A stretch of DNA of 64,000 bases, from contig NZ_CP031165.1 of NCBI RefSeq assembly GCF_003344865.1, positions 3,477,910 through 3,541,909 on the forward strand, given 5' to 3'. The stretch is from Euzebya pacifica. GTDB lineage: Bacteria > Actinomycetota > Nitriliruptoria > Euzebyales > Euzebyaceae. Made by a program: the position numbers and the translations under genes. The notes beneath the pieces are model-generated. The model did not search any database, had not been told where the DNA came from, and worked only from the letters and a program-made list of their open reading frames with translations. This document shows, one piece after another, positions 1-7,214 of this stretch (position 1 is the stretch's first letter; each line of letters opens with the position of its first letter).

Positions 1-2
1 TG

Positions 3-848
3 GCGATGGGCCGGTTCAACCACGAGGCTGTCGCCGTGGACCCGCGGTCCGGCGACGTCTACGAGACCGAGGACACCGGCAACTCCGGCATCTACCGGTT
101 CCGGCCGACCGAACCCGGCAACCTGGCCGCCGGCGGCGAGCTGCAGATGCTCAAGGTCGTCGGGGTCGACGGCTACGACACGCGCACCGGGCAGGCCGTC
201 GGCTCCTCCCTGGCGGTGGAGTGGGTACCGATCAACGACCCCGATCCCGCCGAGGCCGAGTGGACCGGTGACAACACCTACCGCGAGGGCATCGCGCGCG
301 GCGGTGCGACGTTCGCCCGTGGCGAGGGTGCATGGACGGGGGTGACCACCGACGAGGACGGCAACGTCGTCGACGTCACGATCTGGTTCGCCTGCACCTC
401 CGGCGGTGACGCCGGCGAGGGGCAGGTCTGGGCCTACCACCCGGACGTGGCCGACCCGGAGCACGGGCAGCTCACCCTCGTCTTCGAGTCGCCGGGCAAC
501 CACGTCCTCGGCCACCCGGACAACATCACCGTGCACCCGGTCAGCGGGGTCGTCACGGTCTGCGAGGACGGCGGTGGCGCCCCCATCCAGCTGGCCGGCC
601 AGGGCCTGCCGGGGTCGACCAACGGCATCCCGGCGGAGTCGACGTACAACGAGGCCCTTGCCCGCCGCCAGCGCGTCCACGGGGTGACCACCGACGGCAG
701 GATCTTCTCCTTCGCCCACCAGTTCGGCTCGGAGTTCGCCGGCGCGTGCTGGAGCCCCGACGGGAAGTGGTTCTTCGTCAACATCCAGGGCAACGCCACG
801 ACCTACGCGATCACCGGTCCCTGGGAGAAGGGTCCGTTCGGCCAGTGA
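3..848 (+). CDS. PhoX-like (DUF839) secreted phosphatase/beta-propeller protein, 3' part
   Basis: This is the C-terminal part of a PhoX/DUF839-type protein; the frame is open through the left edge, so the start lies outside the window. The visible 280 residues include an early acidic segment (NHEAVAVDPRSGDVYETEDTG) and a later CxDGGG-type stretch (VCEDGGGAPIQL). Both resemble the metal-binding propeller blades of PhoX alkaline phosphatases, which use Ca and Fe ions and act outside the cytoplasm. The protein ends with a blade containing GACWSPDGKWFFVNIQ. The family call is from memory of these blades; a true phosphatase role cannot be confirmed because the N-terminal Tat signal and half of the active site are missing. 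It converges on the methyltransferase that ends at 895, with a strong hairpin between them. Confidence 0.7.
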   Translation, partial: AMGRFNHEAVAVDPRSGDVYETEDTGNSGIYRFRPTEPGNLAAGGELQMLKVVGVDGYDTRTGQAVGSSLAVEWVPINDPDPAEAEWTGDNTYREGIARGGATFARGEGAWTGVTTDEDGNVVDVTIWFACTSGGDAGEGQVWAYHPDVADPEHGQLTLVFESPGNHVLGHPDNITVHPVSGVVTVCEDGGGAPIQLAGQGLPGSTNGIPAESTYNEALARRQRVHGVTTDGRIFSFAHQFGSEFAGACWSPDGKWFFVNIQGNATTYAITGPWEKGPFGQ

Positions 849-858
849 TCACGGGGCG

Positions 859-887
859 CTGGCCGGCCAGCCGGACTGGCCGGCCAG
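859..887. terminator. Bidirectional hairpin between convergent genes
   Basis: Two copies of the 12-bp palindrome CTGGCCGGCCAG, separated by CCGGA, form a perfect 12-bp stem with a 5-nt loop. It sits between the stop of the PhoX-like gene (848) and the stop of the convergent methyltransferase (895). There is no clear T-tract, so it is read as a terminator or a 3'-end stabiliser for both transcripts. Confidence 0.6.
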
Positions 888-894
888 GGCCCGA

Positions 895-2304
895 TCAGCA
901 GTACCGATCGGGCACGCCGACGATGGTCAGGTCGCCCGGGCCCGACGGGGTGCGGTGATGCGGATCGACCCGCCCGGGAAGGAGGTCGGTCAACGAGCCG
1001 TTCTCCGCGGCGTACCACTCGCTGGGAAAGGCGAATCGCTCGTCGTCCCCATCGGACACATAGAGCGGGTTGCGGACCAAGCGTCCACGGTGATGCGGCG
1101 CCGGATCCGACAGGGCCGCTTCAGCAGCCAGTCCGTCGCCGATCGCCGCACACAACCACTTGCCACCCTCGAGGTCCGGACCGTCGATGGTCGGATCGGC
1201 GGTCCGGTTCGACAGGTAGGTCGCCTGCAGCTCGTCCTCGGTCCACATCCGGACCGGCCCGAGGGCCGACAGCATCCCGCGCCAGCCCTCCACGGTGTGC
1301 TCGGTGCCCTCGTGGGGTGCGTGGGCGACGTTGCCCAGCCTGGCCAGGACCACGGGCCCCCCTCCGGCGACTCGGACGAGCTCGGCGGCACGAGCGGGAA
1401 GGTCCGACAAGTAGCAGAACGCGTCGGAGCAGACCGCCGACGTCGCGGCACCGTCGCGAAGGGGCAGCGTGCGGTTGGCATCGGCGCACACGTGCAGCGC
1501 GTGCGGTGCGACGTACCACCTGCTGACCCACAGCGACAGGAACGACTGGTCGACGGCGATGGCCGGCCGTGTGGTGCCCAGCGTATGCAGCAGGTGCCCG
1601 TACCCGCTGCAGAGGTCGACGATCGGCCCGTCCGGCATCCCTTCCAGCAGCGCCAGCGCGGCCAGCATGCGGGGCTGTCCGAAGCGCATGAAGAAGTGGT
1701 TGTACAGGTCGCCCGGCAGCGCGGTGCGTCGGTAGGTCAGATGCAGCCAACGCTCTGCGGTCATCGTGTCCCGTCGACGTCGCAGGACGGCACCGATCAG
1801 GGGACGGCGCAGACGGGCCATCTCGCGGGCGATCGGCGATGCCGTGGCGACCCACCGGGGGATCCGTCGTCCGGACAGTCGATGCGGTGCCGGGGGCCGG
1901 ACGAGCAGGGTCGACAACACCGTGCTGGTTCGTCCCTCCCGCAGCCGAGCGACGACGTCGGCCACGCTCGGACCAGGAAGGACCACACCGGCGTCGGCCT
2001 CCGACATGTGGCCCAGGGACCCGTCGTTGAGGATCACGATGTCGTCGATCAGCGGATGCTCCCTGCAGCTGCAGCGCAGCAGTCCCCAGCGACCTCGCCC
2101 CTCGGCAGGGGTCGGCACGTCGTGGACCTCGAGGGTCCCACGACAGTAGGGGCAGCGCAGCGCAGCCAGGCGCTGGTCGACGTCTCCGGCACTCGCGGGC
2201 GACACGGACGAGGCCGTCACGAGCCGCACCGGCCGTTGACGTGAGGTGGACGGGGGAACGTTTGCATGCGGGTGGCGAACACGTTCGCCGGTGTGCAGCA
2301 GCAC
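895..2304 (-). CDS. SAM-dependent class I methyltransferase with N-terminal zinc-ribbon-like segment
   Basis: A 469-residue protein. Around residues 50-80 it has a Trm112-like pair (CPYC then CSC), suggesting a small metal-binding N-terminal module. The methyltransferase core follows, with motif I at about residue 230 (IVDLCSGYGHLLHTL) and a later acidic AVDQS segment for SAM binding. The fold is that of class I methyltransferases acting on small molecules or lipids; the substrate cannot be told. The GTG at 2304 is preceded by GGAGG nine bases upstream, which supports this start. A GTG at residue 29 is an alternative that would remove a basic, low-complexity N-terminus. Confidence 0.65.
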   Translation of the reverse strand: MLLHTGERVRHPHANVPPSTSRQRPVRLVTASSVSPASAGDVDQRLAALRCPYCRGTLEVHDVPTPAEGRGRWGLLRCSCREHPLIDDIVILNDGSLGHMSEADAGVVLPGPSVADVVARLREGRTSTVLSTLLVRPPAPHRLSGRRIPRWVATASPIAREMARLRRPLIGAVLRRRRDTMTAERWLHLTYRRTALPGDLYNHFFMRFGQPRMLAALALLEGMPDGPIVDLCSGYGHLLHTLGTTRPAIAVDQSFLSLWVSRWYVAPHALHVCADANRTLPLRDGAATSAVCSDAFCYLSDLPARAAELVRVAGGGPVVLARLGNVAHAPHEGTEHTVEGWRGMLSALGPVRMWTEDELQATYLSNRTADPTIDGPDLEGGKWLCAAIGDGLAAEAALSDPAPHHRGRLVRNPLYVSDGDDERFAFPSEWYAAENGSLTDLLPGRVDPHHRTPSGPGDLTIVGVPDRYC

Positions 2305-2371
2305 ATGGGGAGACCTCCGGGGATGCCGAACGCGCCCCTCGGCGACGTTCGGATGCAGGTATGCCGAATGA

Positions 2372-2390
2372 CCCGGACCACGCGTCCGGG
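2372..2390 (-). terminator. Short hairpin behind the His-rich membrane protein
   Basis: CCCGGAC and GTCCGGG form a 7-bp stem around a 5-nt loop, nine bases past the stop of the gene ending at 2399. No T-tract follows. It is a plausible transcript end. Confidence 0.4.
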
Positions 2391-2398
2391 GAGCCGGT

Positions 2399-2767
2399 CT
2401 AGACCTGCAGCACCGCCACCGCCACGAGCCGCCTGCTGAAGGGCGGTGGGCGACCGTTCGGCGGTTGTTGCCGGTCCCCGCCTCCCGCGGGTTGGGGGAC
2501 GGTTGTCCAGAGGGCTGCTACCGCCAGGGCAACGAGCAGGAACACGACGCCGGCCACCCGCGCCTCCGCCGACTGTCGGTTGTCGACCGGACCATCGCTG
2601 GGCGCACGATCCTCCGGATGCCCGAAGTGATGGTCGTCGACGACGTAGGCGTGACGGTGACCGTCCTCACCCGGGACGTGGCTGTGCGCATGCAGCACGC
2701 CGGCAGTCTGCAGGACCACCATCACCAGGACCGCCGAGATGGCGAAGAGGATGCGCACCGACGTCAC
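2399..2767 (-). CDS. Small histidine-rich two-TM membrane protein
   Basis: A predicted 122-residue protein starting at GTG 2767. The N-terminal hydrophobic segment (ILFAISAVLVMVVLQTAGVL) is followed by a loop dense in histidine (HAHSH, HRHAY, DDHHFGH) and a second hydrophobic segment (VAGVVFLLVALAVAALW). The tail is proline- and arginine-rich. The layout resembles small membrane proteins thought to bind metals such as Cu, Co or Ni, but I do not recognise a family. It is divergent from the photolyase, with about 80 bases between the starts. The longer open frame upstream is a shadow of the photolyase gene, so only this part is called. Confidence 0.5.
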   Translation of the reverse strand: MTSVRILFAISAVLVMVVLQTAGVLHAHSHVPGEDGHRHAYVVDDHHFGHPEDRAPSDGPVDNRQSAEARVAGVVFLLVALAVAALWTTVPQPAGGGDRQQPPNGRPPPFSRRLVAVAVLQV

Positions 2768-2846
2768 TGTAAGTGATCTGAAAGACAAGCGACACCCCTT
2801 GTCCTCGTGTGGGTGTGGCCCTCCCGTCAACGGGCAGTCTCCGCAG

Positions 2847-4337
2847 ATGTCCCGCCGTACCCTCCTCGTCCTGGGTGACCAGCTCAACCGGGCGACCGGT
2901 GCGCTGGCCGACGTCGGCCCCGAGGACGTCGGTGTCCGCATGGTCCTCAGCCGTGCGAAGCTCGCGCAGCGGCCGTGGCACCGCGCCAAGCTGCACCTCG
3001 TCATCTCCGCCATGCGTCGCTTCGCCGACGGCCTGCGGGAGGAGGGGTTCGAGGTCGACTGGCGGGTGGAGGACACCTGGGCCGACGGTCTGGACGGCGC
3101 CGTCGACCCGGTGGTGATGGCCCCATCCTCCTGGGACCTCCGGCAGCGACTGGACGACCTCGGGGTCGAGCAGGTCCCCAACGACGCGTTCGTGGTCGGC
3201 GAGGACGGCTTCGCGGAGTGGGCTCGCGGCCGCAACTCCCTGGGGCTGGAGTGGTTCTACCGGCAGGTCCGCACCGAGACGGGCTGGTTGATGGACGAGG
3301 GCGAACCCACCGGTGGACAGTGGAACCACGACAAGGACAATCGCCAGCGGCCACCGGCGGACGGCGTGTCCCCTCCTCCCCCATGGCGTCCCACGGAGGA
3401 CGCCCTGGACGAGGAGGTCCGTCGGGAGGTCCGGGGCTTCGAGCAGTCGCTGGGCCTGGAGCTGTACGGGTCGATGGACGAGCGGATCTTCGCGACCTCG
3501 CGAGCCGAGGCCCTGGCGGCGCTGGAGGACTTCCTCGACCACCGCCTGGCAGGGTTCGGGCCGCTGGAGGACGCGGTGGTCGACGACGAACCCTTCATGT
3601 GGCACTCGCTGCTGAGCGTCCCCCTCAACTACGGCCTACTGCACCCCCACGAGGTGTGCGAGGCCGTGGACGCCCGGTGGCGCGACGGCCGGCGGGACCT
3701 GCCGGTGGCCTCGGCGGAGGGGTTCCTGCGCCAGGTGGCCGGCTGGCGGGAGTACGTGTGGGGGATCTACTGGCATCGGATGCCGGGCTGGCGCGAGGAG
3801 AACCACCTGGGCCACGACGGAACGGTGCCGCAGGCCTTCTGGGACGGCGAGACCGACATGGCCTGCATCTCCAGCACCGTCGGGGGCCTGCTGGAGCGCG
3901 GCTGGAACCACCACATCCCCCGGTTGATGCTGCTGGGCAACTACGCGCTGATGGCGGGGGTGGACCCACAGGCGCTCACGGAGTGGTTCCACTCGATGTA
4001 CGTCGACGCCTTCGACTGGGTGATGGTGCCCAACGTGATCGGCATGTCGCAGTGGGCCGACGGCGGGGTGATGGCCACCAAGCCGTACGCCTCGACGGCC
4101 CGGTACGTCAACAGGATGACGACCCATTGCGAGGGCTGCGCCTTCGACCACCGGACCCGCACCGAGGACGACTCGTGTCCCTTCAACTCGTTGTACTGGG
4201 ACTTCCTGTCACGCCACCGCACGACGTTGTCGGCCAACCACCGCATGGCCCCGATCCTGGGCAACCTCGACCGCTTCTCCCGCGGCGAACGGGATGCCAT
4301 CCGCGAGCGGGCACGGCGGTTCCGCACCGACGGGTGA
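2847..4337 (+). CDS. phrB: Fe-S cluster bacterial cryptochrome/(6-4) photolyase (PhrB/CryB type)
   Basis: This 496-residue protein belongs to the deoxyribodipyrimidine photolyase-related family (FeS-BCP). It starts at ATG 2847 with MSRRTLLVLGDQL, the typical N-terminal Rossmann strand. Four cysteines fall at about 340, 428, 431 and 444 (ACIS, HCEGC, DSCPF). Their 88/3/13 spacing is that of the [4Fe-4S] ligands of this family as I remember it. Family members bind FAD plus a lumazine antenna and repair (6-4) photoproducts or act as light sensors. Downstream motifs WREYVWGIYW and MSQWADGGVMATKPY fit the FAD-binding region. It converges on the Nei-type glycosylase, placing two DNA-repair genes side by side. 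Confidence 0.88.
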   Translation: MSRRTLLVLGDQLNRATGALADVGPEDVGVRMVLSRAKLAQRPWHRAKLHLVISAMRRFADGLREEGFEVDWRVEDTWADGLDGAVDPVVMAPSSWDLRQRLDDLGVEQVPNDAFVVGEDGFAEWARGRNSLGLEWFYRQVRTETGWLMDEGEPTGGQWNHDKDNRQRPPADGVSPPPPWRPTEDALDEEVRREVRGFEQSLGLELYGSMDERIFATSRAEALAALEDFLDHRLAGFGPLEDAVVDDEPFMWHSLLSVPLNYGLLHPHEVCEAVDARWRDGRRDLPVASAEGFLRQVAGWREYVWGIYWHRMPGWREENHLGHDGTVPQAFWDGETDMACISSTVGGLLERGWNHHIPRLMLLGNYALMAGVDPQALTEWFHSMYVDAFDWVMVPNVIGMSQWADGGVMATKPYASTARYVNRMTTHCEGCAFDHRTRTEDDSCPFNSLYWDFLSRHRTTLSANHRMAPILGNLDRFSRGERDAIRERARRFRTDG

Positions 4338-4353
4338 ACGCCACGGGGGGTGG

Positions 4354-5199
4354 TCAGGCGCGGGCCAGCCCCTGGCAGGTCGGGCAGCCCCAGATGGTCC
4401 GGGAACGGGGCGTCCACATCACGATCGGCGTGCCGCACCGATGGCACGGTCGGTCGTGGCGCTTGTAGACGTAGCGCTGCTCGTCGCGCGGCAACCGTCC
4501 GCGGCTGCGCCGTCCGACGTCGGCGGGTTCCACGGTGACGATGCGGCCCGACTTCTCCCCCAGGCGGAGCAGCGTCACCGCGTCGTCCCACAGCCCCATC
4601 ACCTGGTCCTCGGTGAGGTCGGCGGCGGGGGTGTCGGGATCGAGGCCTGCCCGGAAGAGCATCTCGGCCCGGTAGACGTTGCCGATGCCGGAGATGGCCT
4701 TCTGGTCCAGGAGGGCCTCGCCGATGGGAAGGCGGCGGCGACGCATCGCGGCCACGAAGCGTGACGGGTCGGCCTTCCGGTCCAGCGGGTCGGGTCCCAA
4801 CCGGCCGCGGATCGCCTCCTCCTCGGGCGGGGAGACGATGTCGACCACCGTCGCGCCGGCCAGGTAGATCGTCGTGCCGGCCGCGTCCTCCCCCTCGATG
4901 GTCCGCAGGGCCAGCCGGGTGCCTTCGGTCGGCGCAGGCGGCTCGTCGACGAAGGTGCGGAACTTGCCGAACAGCCCGAGGTGGATGTGCAGCAGCTCGC
5001 CGGTGGCGGTCCCGTCGGAGGTGCCCCACTCGTAGAACAGGTGCTTGCCCACCGCCCGGATGTCACGAACGGTGCCCCCGTCGAGCCGGGCCGCCCCGTC
5101 GGCGAACCGCCCCTGCGGCGACCACGCCGCCACCCGCTTCCCCACGAGGTGTCGACGTTGCAGCCGCGCGTGGCGGTGGATGGTGTGGCCTTCGGGCAT
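4354..5199 (-). CDS. nei: Fpg/Nei-family DNA glycosylase (endonuclease VIII-like)
   Basis: A 281-residue bifunctional DNA glycosylase/AP lyase for oxidised bases. The mature N-terminus is MPEGHTIHR: Pro2 is the catalytic Schiff-base nucleophile and Glu3 the general acid, which fixes the start at 5199. The middle has the H2TH helix region (LLDQKAISGIGNVYRAEMLF). The C-terminus has a zinc finger with two CxxC pairs (CHRC and CPTC), followed by only six residues. PEGHT rather than PELPE places it with the Nei branch, such as actinobacterial Nei2. The frame stays open upstream because of the repeat array, but the catalytic proline rules out an upstream start. Confidence 0.9.
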   Translation of the reverse strand: MPEGHTIHRHARLQRRHLVGKRVAAWSPQGRFADGAARLDGGTVRDIRAVGKHLFYEWGTSDGTATGELLHIHLGLFGKFRTFVDEPPAPTEGTRLALRTIEGEDAAGTTIYLAGATVVDIVSPPEEEAIRGRLGPDPLDRKADPSRFVAAMRRRRLPIGEALLDQKAISGIGNVYRAEMLFRAGLDPDTPAADLTEDQVMGLWDDAVTLLRLGEKSGRIVTVEPADVGRRSRGRLPRDEQRYVYKRHDRPCHRCGTPIVMWTPRSRTIWGCPTCQGLARA

Positions 5200-5224
5200 G
5201 CCGGCCAGTCTGCCCCTCCCCCCG

Positions 5225-5265
5225 CGGGTCGCCTCACCGGCACCCGGTGCCGGTGAGACGACCCG
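5225..5265. repeat. 18-bp near-perfect inverted repeat at the edge of array A
   Basis: Arms 5225-5242 and 5248-5265 are complementary at 17 of 18 positions, with a 5-nt CCCGG loop. The right arm is the first part of repeat unit A1, so the left arm acts as an inverted copy of the unit head. It lies 26 bases upstream of the nei start codon and could affect nei transcription. Confidence 0.8.
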
Positions 5266-5372
5266 CCTCGGAGGTGTGTCGTCTGGTCCGCGTGCCGTAC
5301 CGGTGGGGCAACACACTTCAAAGGTGCGTCGCCCCACCGCTCGGCCATGCCGGTGAGCCGACACACGGGAGG
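5248..5372. repeat. Array A: 50-bp-period hairpin repeats, about 2.5 copies
   Basis: The head sequence CCGGTGAG-type recurs at exactly 50-bp steps, with CGGT at 5251, 5301 and 5351. Each full unit carries an internal inverted repeat. In unit A1 the arms are AGACGAC and GTCGTCT; in unit A2 they are GGTGGGGC and GCCCCACC. The stem sequences differ but remain paired, which is covariation. The same unit family forms array B at 6394-6570, and the two arrays bracket the AbiEi/DUF559 gene. There is no coding explanation, although open frames run through it. Confidence 0.8.
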
Positions 5373-5435
5373 GTTGTCCACAACCAAGCCGATGTCCGTC
5401 AGTGGTCGGGCTGGCCGATGTGCGAGACCTCGACC

Positions 5436-6356
5436 ATGGATCGACAGGCGAGAAGGACGCTCACCGCGTTGGCCGCCGCGCAGCACGGTCAGGTCAACGT
5501 GTGGCAGGCGGCAGACATCGGCATCACCCACGACCACCTGCGACGAGCGGTCCGGGCCGGCGAACTGCAGCGTGTCCGACCGGCCGTGTACCGCTTCGCT
5601 GCGGTGCCGGTCGACTGGCGAACCGAGCTCCATGCAGACACCCTGTCAGCGCCGAAGGGCGCCTTCGCCGCCCAGAGCGCCGCCCTCCGCCTGCACCGGA
5701 TCGAGCATCCGCTGCTCCCCTACCGGCGCGAGCTCCTCAAGCTGGGAACGGGGCTGGTCCACGTCGACGACGCCGTGGTGGTGCACCGCACGCGACGCCT
5801 GGATCCCCAGGACGTTCGCGAGGTCAACGGCATCCCGGCCACATCCCTGGCCCGCACACTCGTGGACCTCTGCCGCGGACTGGCCTGGTGGGACCTCGTC
5901 GACGTCGCCGATCGGGCGATCTGCGAGTGGCCGTCCGCACGTGCGACGGTGCACCGGACGGCCGTCCGCCTGCGCCGAGGTCGTCACGGCGTCCAGCAGC
6001 TCGCCGACGTCACCGCCCCGAACGCCGAGGCTGTCTTCCGGTCCTGGCTCGAACGTCAGGCGGCCCCGCTGGTGCGTCGAGCGGGGATCACCGACGCCCG
6101 GTGGAACGTCACGATCCCGGGACTGGCTGGGGCAGGGCTGGTCGACACCCACAGCAGCGCCCACGGGCTCGTCGTGGAGTGGAAGGGCCTCGCGTTTCAC
6201 CGGCGGCCGCACCAGCTGCAGCGCGACAGCGACAAGCAGAACGTTGCCGCGTCCCGCGGACTGGTGACGTTGTCGTTCACCTGGCAGGACGTCGTGAGCC
6301 GCCCCGAGCACGTCATCGGTGTGCTGGTCACGGCCACCCGGCGCCGCGCCGCCTGA
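5436..6356 (+). CDS. AbiEi-type winged-helix protein with C-terminal DUF559-like nuclease fold
   Basis: A 306-residue protein with an AbiEi-like N-terminal winged helix (ALAAAQHGQVNVWQAADIGI then HLRRAVRAGELQRVRPAVYR), as in type IV toxin-antitoxin antitoxin domains. A middle region carries ATSLARTLVDLCR, and a C-terminal DUF559/Vsr-like region carries LVDTHSSAHGLVVEWKGLAFH and later SDKQN and FTWQDV. The D, E and K in the C-terminal part suggest a PD-(D/E)xK-type site. Such proteins are common, often multi-copy, in Actinobacteria; most lack a partner toxin and their role is unknown. ATG 5418 is an alternative start. No cognate AbiEii-like gene is adjacent. Repeat arrays flank it on both sides. 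Confidence 0.65.
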   Translation: MDRQARRTLTALAAAQHGQVNVWQAADIGITHDHLRRAVRAGELQRVRPAVYRFAAVPVDWRTELHADTLSAPKGAFAAQSAALRLHRIEHPLLPYRRELLKLGTGLVHVDDAVVVHRTRRLDPQDVREVNGIPATSLARTLVDLCRGLAWWDLVDVADRAICEWPSARATVHRTAVRLRRGRHGVQQLADVTAPNAEAVFRSWLERQAAPLVRRAGITDARWNVTIPGLAGAGLVDTHSSAHGLVVEWKGLAFHRRPHQLQRDSDKQNVAASRGLVTLSFTWQDVVSRPEHVIGVLVTATRRRAA

Positions 6357-6393
6357 CCAGCCTGCCCAGCCCCGTCGCCCCGTCGGCGTCCTC

Positions 6394-6570
6394 GACCGGT
6401 GAGGCGACAGACCCAAGAAGCGTGTCGCTGGACCCTCGCCCCGCGCAGGTCAGGCGACACGCATCGGAGCCGCGTCGCTGGACCCTCGCCCTGTGCCGGT
6501 CAAGCGACACGCATCGGAGCCGCGTCGCCTCCTCGGCCTGCCCTGCCGGTCAGGCGACACGCCGGCGGGC
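6394..6570. repeat. Array B: 50-bp-period hairpin repeats, about 3.5 copies
   Basis: Units begin at 6394, 6444, 6494 and 6544, with an exact 50-bp period. Units B2 and B3 share the block GGCGACACGCATCGGAGCCG or its one-base variant. Within a unit, GCGAC pairs with GTCGC. Between neighbouring units, GTCGCT pairs with AGCGAC (B2/B3) and GTCGCCT with AGGCGAC (B3/B4), again with compensating changes. The array fills the gap between the AbiEi gene (ends 6356) and the response regulator (ends 6570), both of which converge on it. Confidence 0.8.
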
Positions 6571-7214
6571 TAGGTGATGTTGCGCTCGGCGGCCCAGCGG
6601 GACAGCTCGTGGCGGTTGGAGAGCTGGAGCTTGCGGAGGACGTTCGAGGCGTGGGTCTCCACGGTCTTCACGGCGATGACCAGCGCCTCGCCGATCTCGG
6701 CGTAGGTGTAGCCGCGGGCGAGGTGCTGGAGGACCTCGCGTTCACGTGGGGTCAGCTGCCCGAGCTCGGCGTCGACCTGGACCACCGGGATGGCCGCGAA
6801 GGCGTCCAGGACGTAGCCGGCCAGCTGCGGGGAGAAGTAGGCGTCCCCGGCGGCGATCCGCCGGACGGCCATCACCAGCTCGTCGGACGCCACGGTCTTG
6901 GTGACGTACCCGCGAGCGCCCGCCCGGATGATCGCCACGACGTCGTCGGCGGAGTCCGACGCGGACAGGGCGAGGAACTCCACGTCGTCCACGCCGGCCC
7001 GACGGACCCCCTCGATCACCGCGGCCCCGCCGCCGTCGGGCAGGTGGACATCCAGCAGGACGACCGCGGGTCGAGCGTCCACGATCCCCTCGATGGCCTC
7101 GGCGACGGTGCCGGCTTCTCCGGCGATCCACAGCGACTGGGCGATCTCGGCTCGAAGGCCGGACCGGAAGATCCGGTGGTCGTCGACGACGTAGACCTTG
7201 AGGCGTTCGTTCAT
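6570..7214 (-). CDS. LuxR/NarL-family response regulator
   Basis: A 214-residue two-domain response regulator. The receiver domain occupies about residues 1-125, with the acidic pair DD at 11-12, the phosphoacceptor Asp at about 55 (VLLDVHLPDGG) and the conserved Lys in YVTKTV. The LuxR-type helix-turn-helix domain is at about 145-214 (LTPREREVLQHLARG then TVETHASNVLRKL). Phosphorylation by the upstream kinase should drive dimerisation and DNA binding. Its ATG overlaps the kinase stop in an ATGA arrangement, so the two are translationally coupled. The target genes are not evident. Confidence 0.92.
   Translation of the reverse strand: MNERLKVYVVDDHRIFRSGLRAEIAQSLWIAGEAGTVAEAIEGIVDARPAVVLLDVHLPDGGGAAVIEGVRRAGVDDVEFLALSASDSADDVVAIIRAGARGYVTKTVASDELVMAVRRIAAGDAYFSPQLAGYVLDAFAAIPVVQVDAELGQLTPREREVLQHLARGYTYAEIGEALVIAVKTVETHASNVLRKLQLSNRHELSRWAAERNIT

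Noticed and set aside
5200-5364. Upstream extension of the Nei glycosylase to 5364
   Set aside because: The catalytic Pro must be the second residue, so the protein must start at MPEGH; the extra frame is repeat array sequence.
5248-6570. CRISPR array
   Set aside because: The 50-bp period has no fixed repeat plus unique spacer split; the whole unit is related, copies are few, and no cas gene is nearby.
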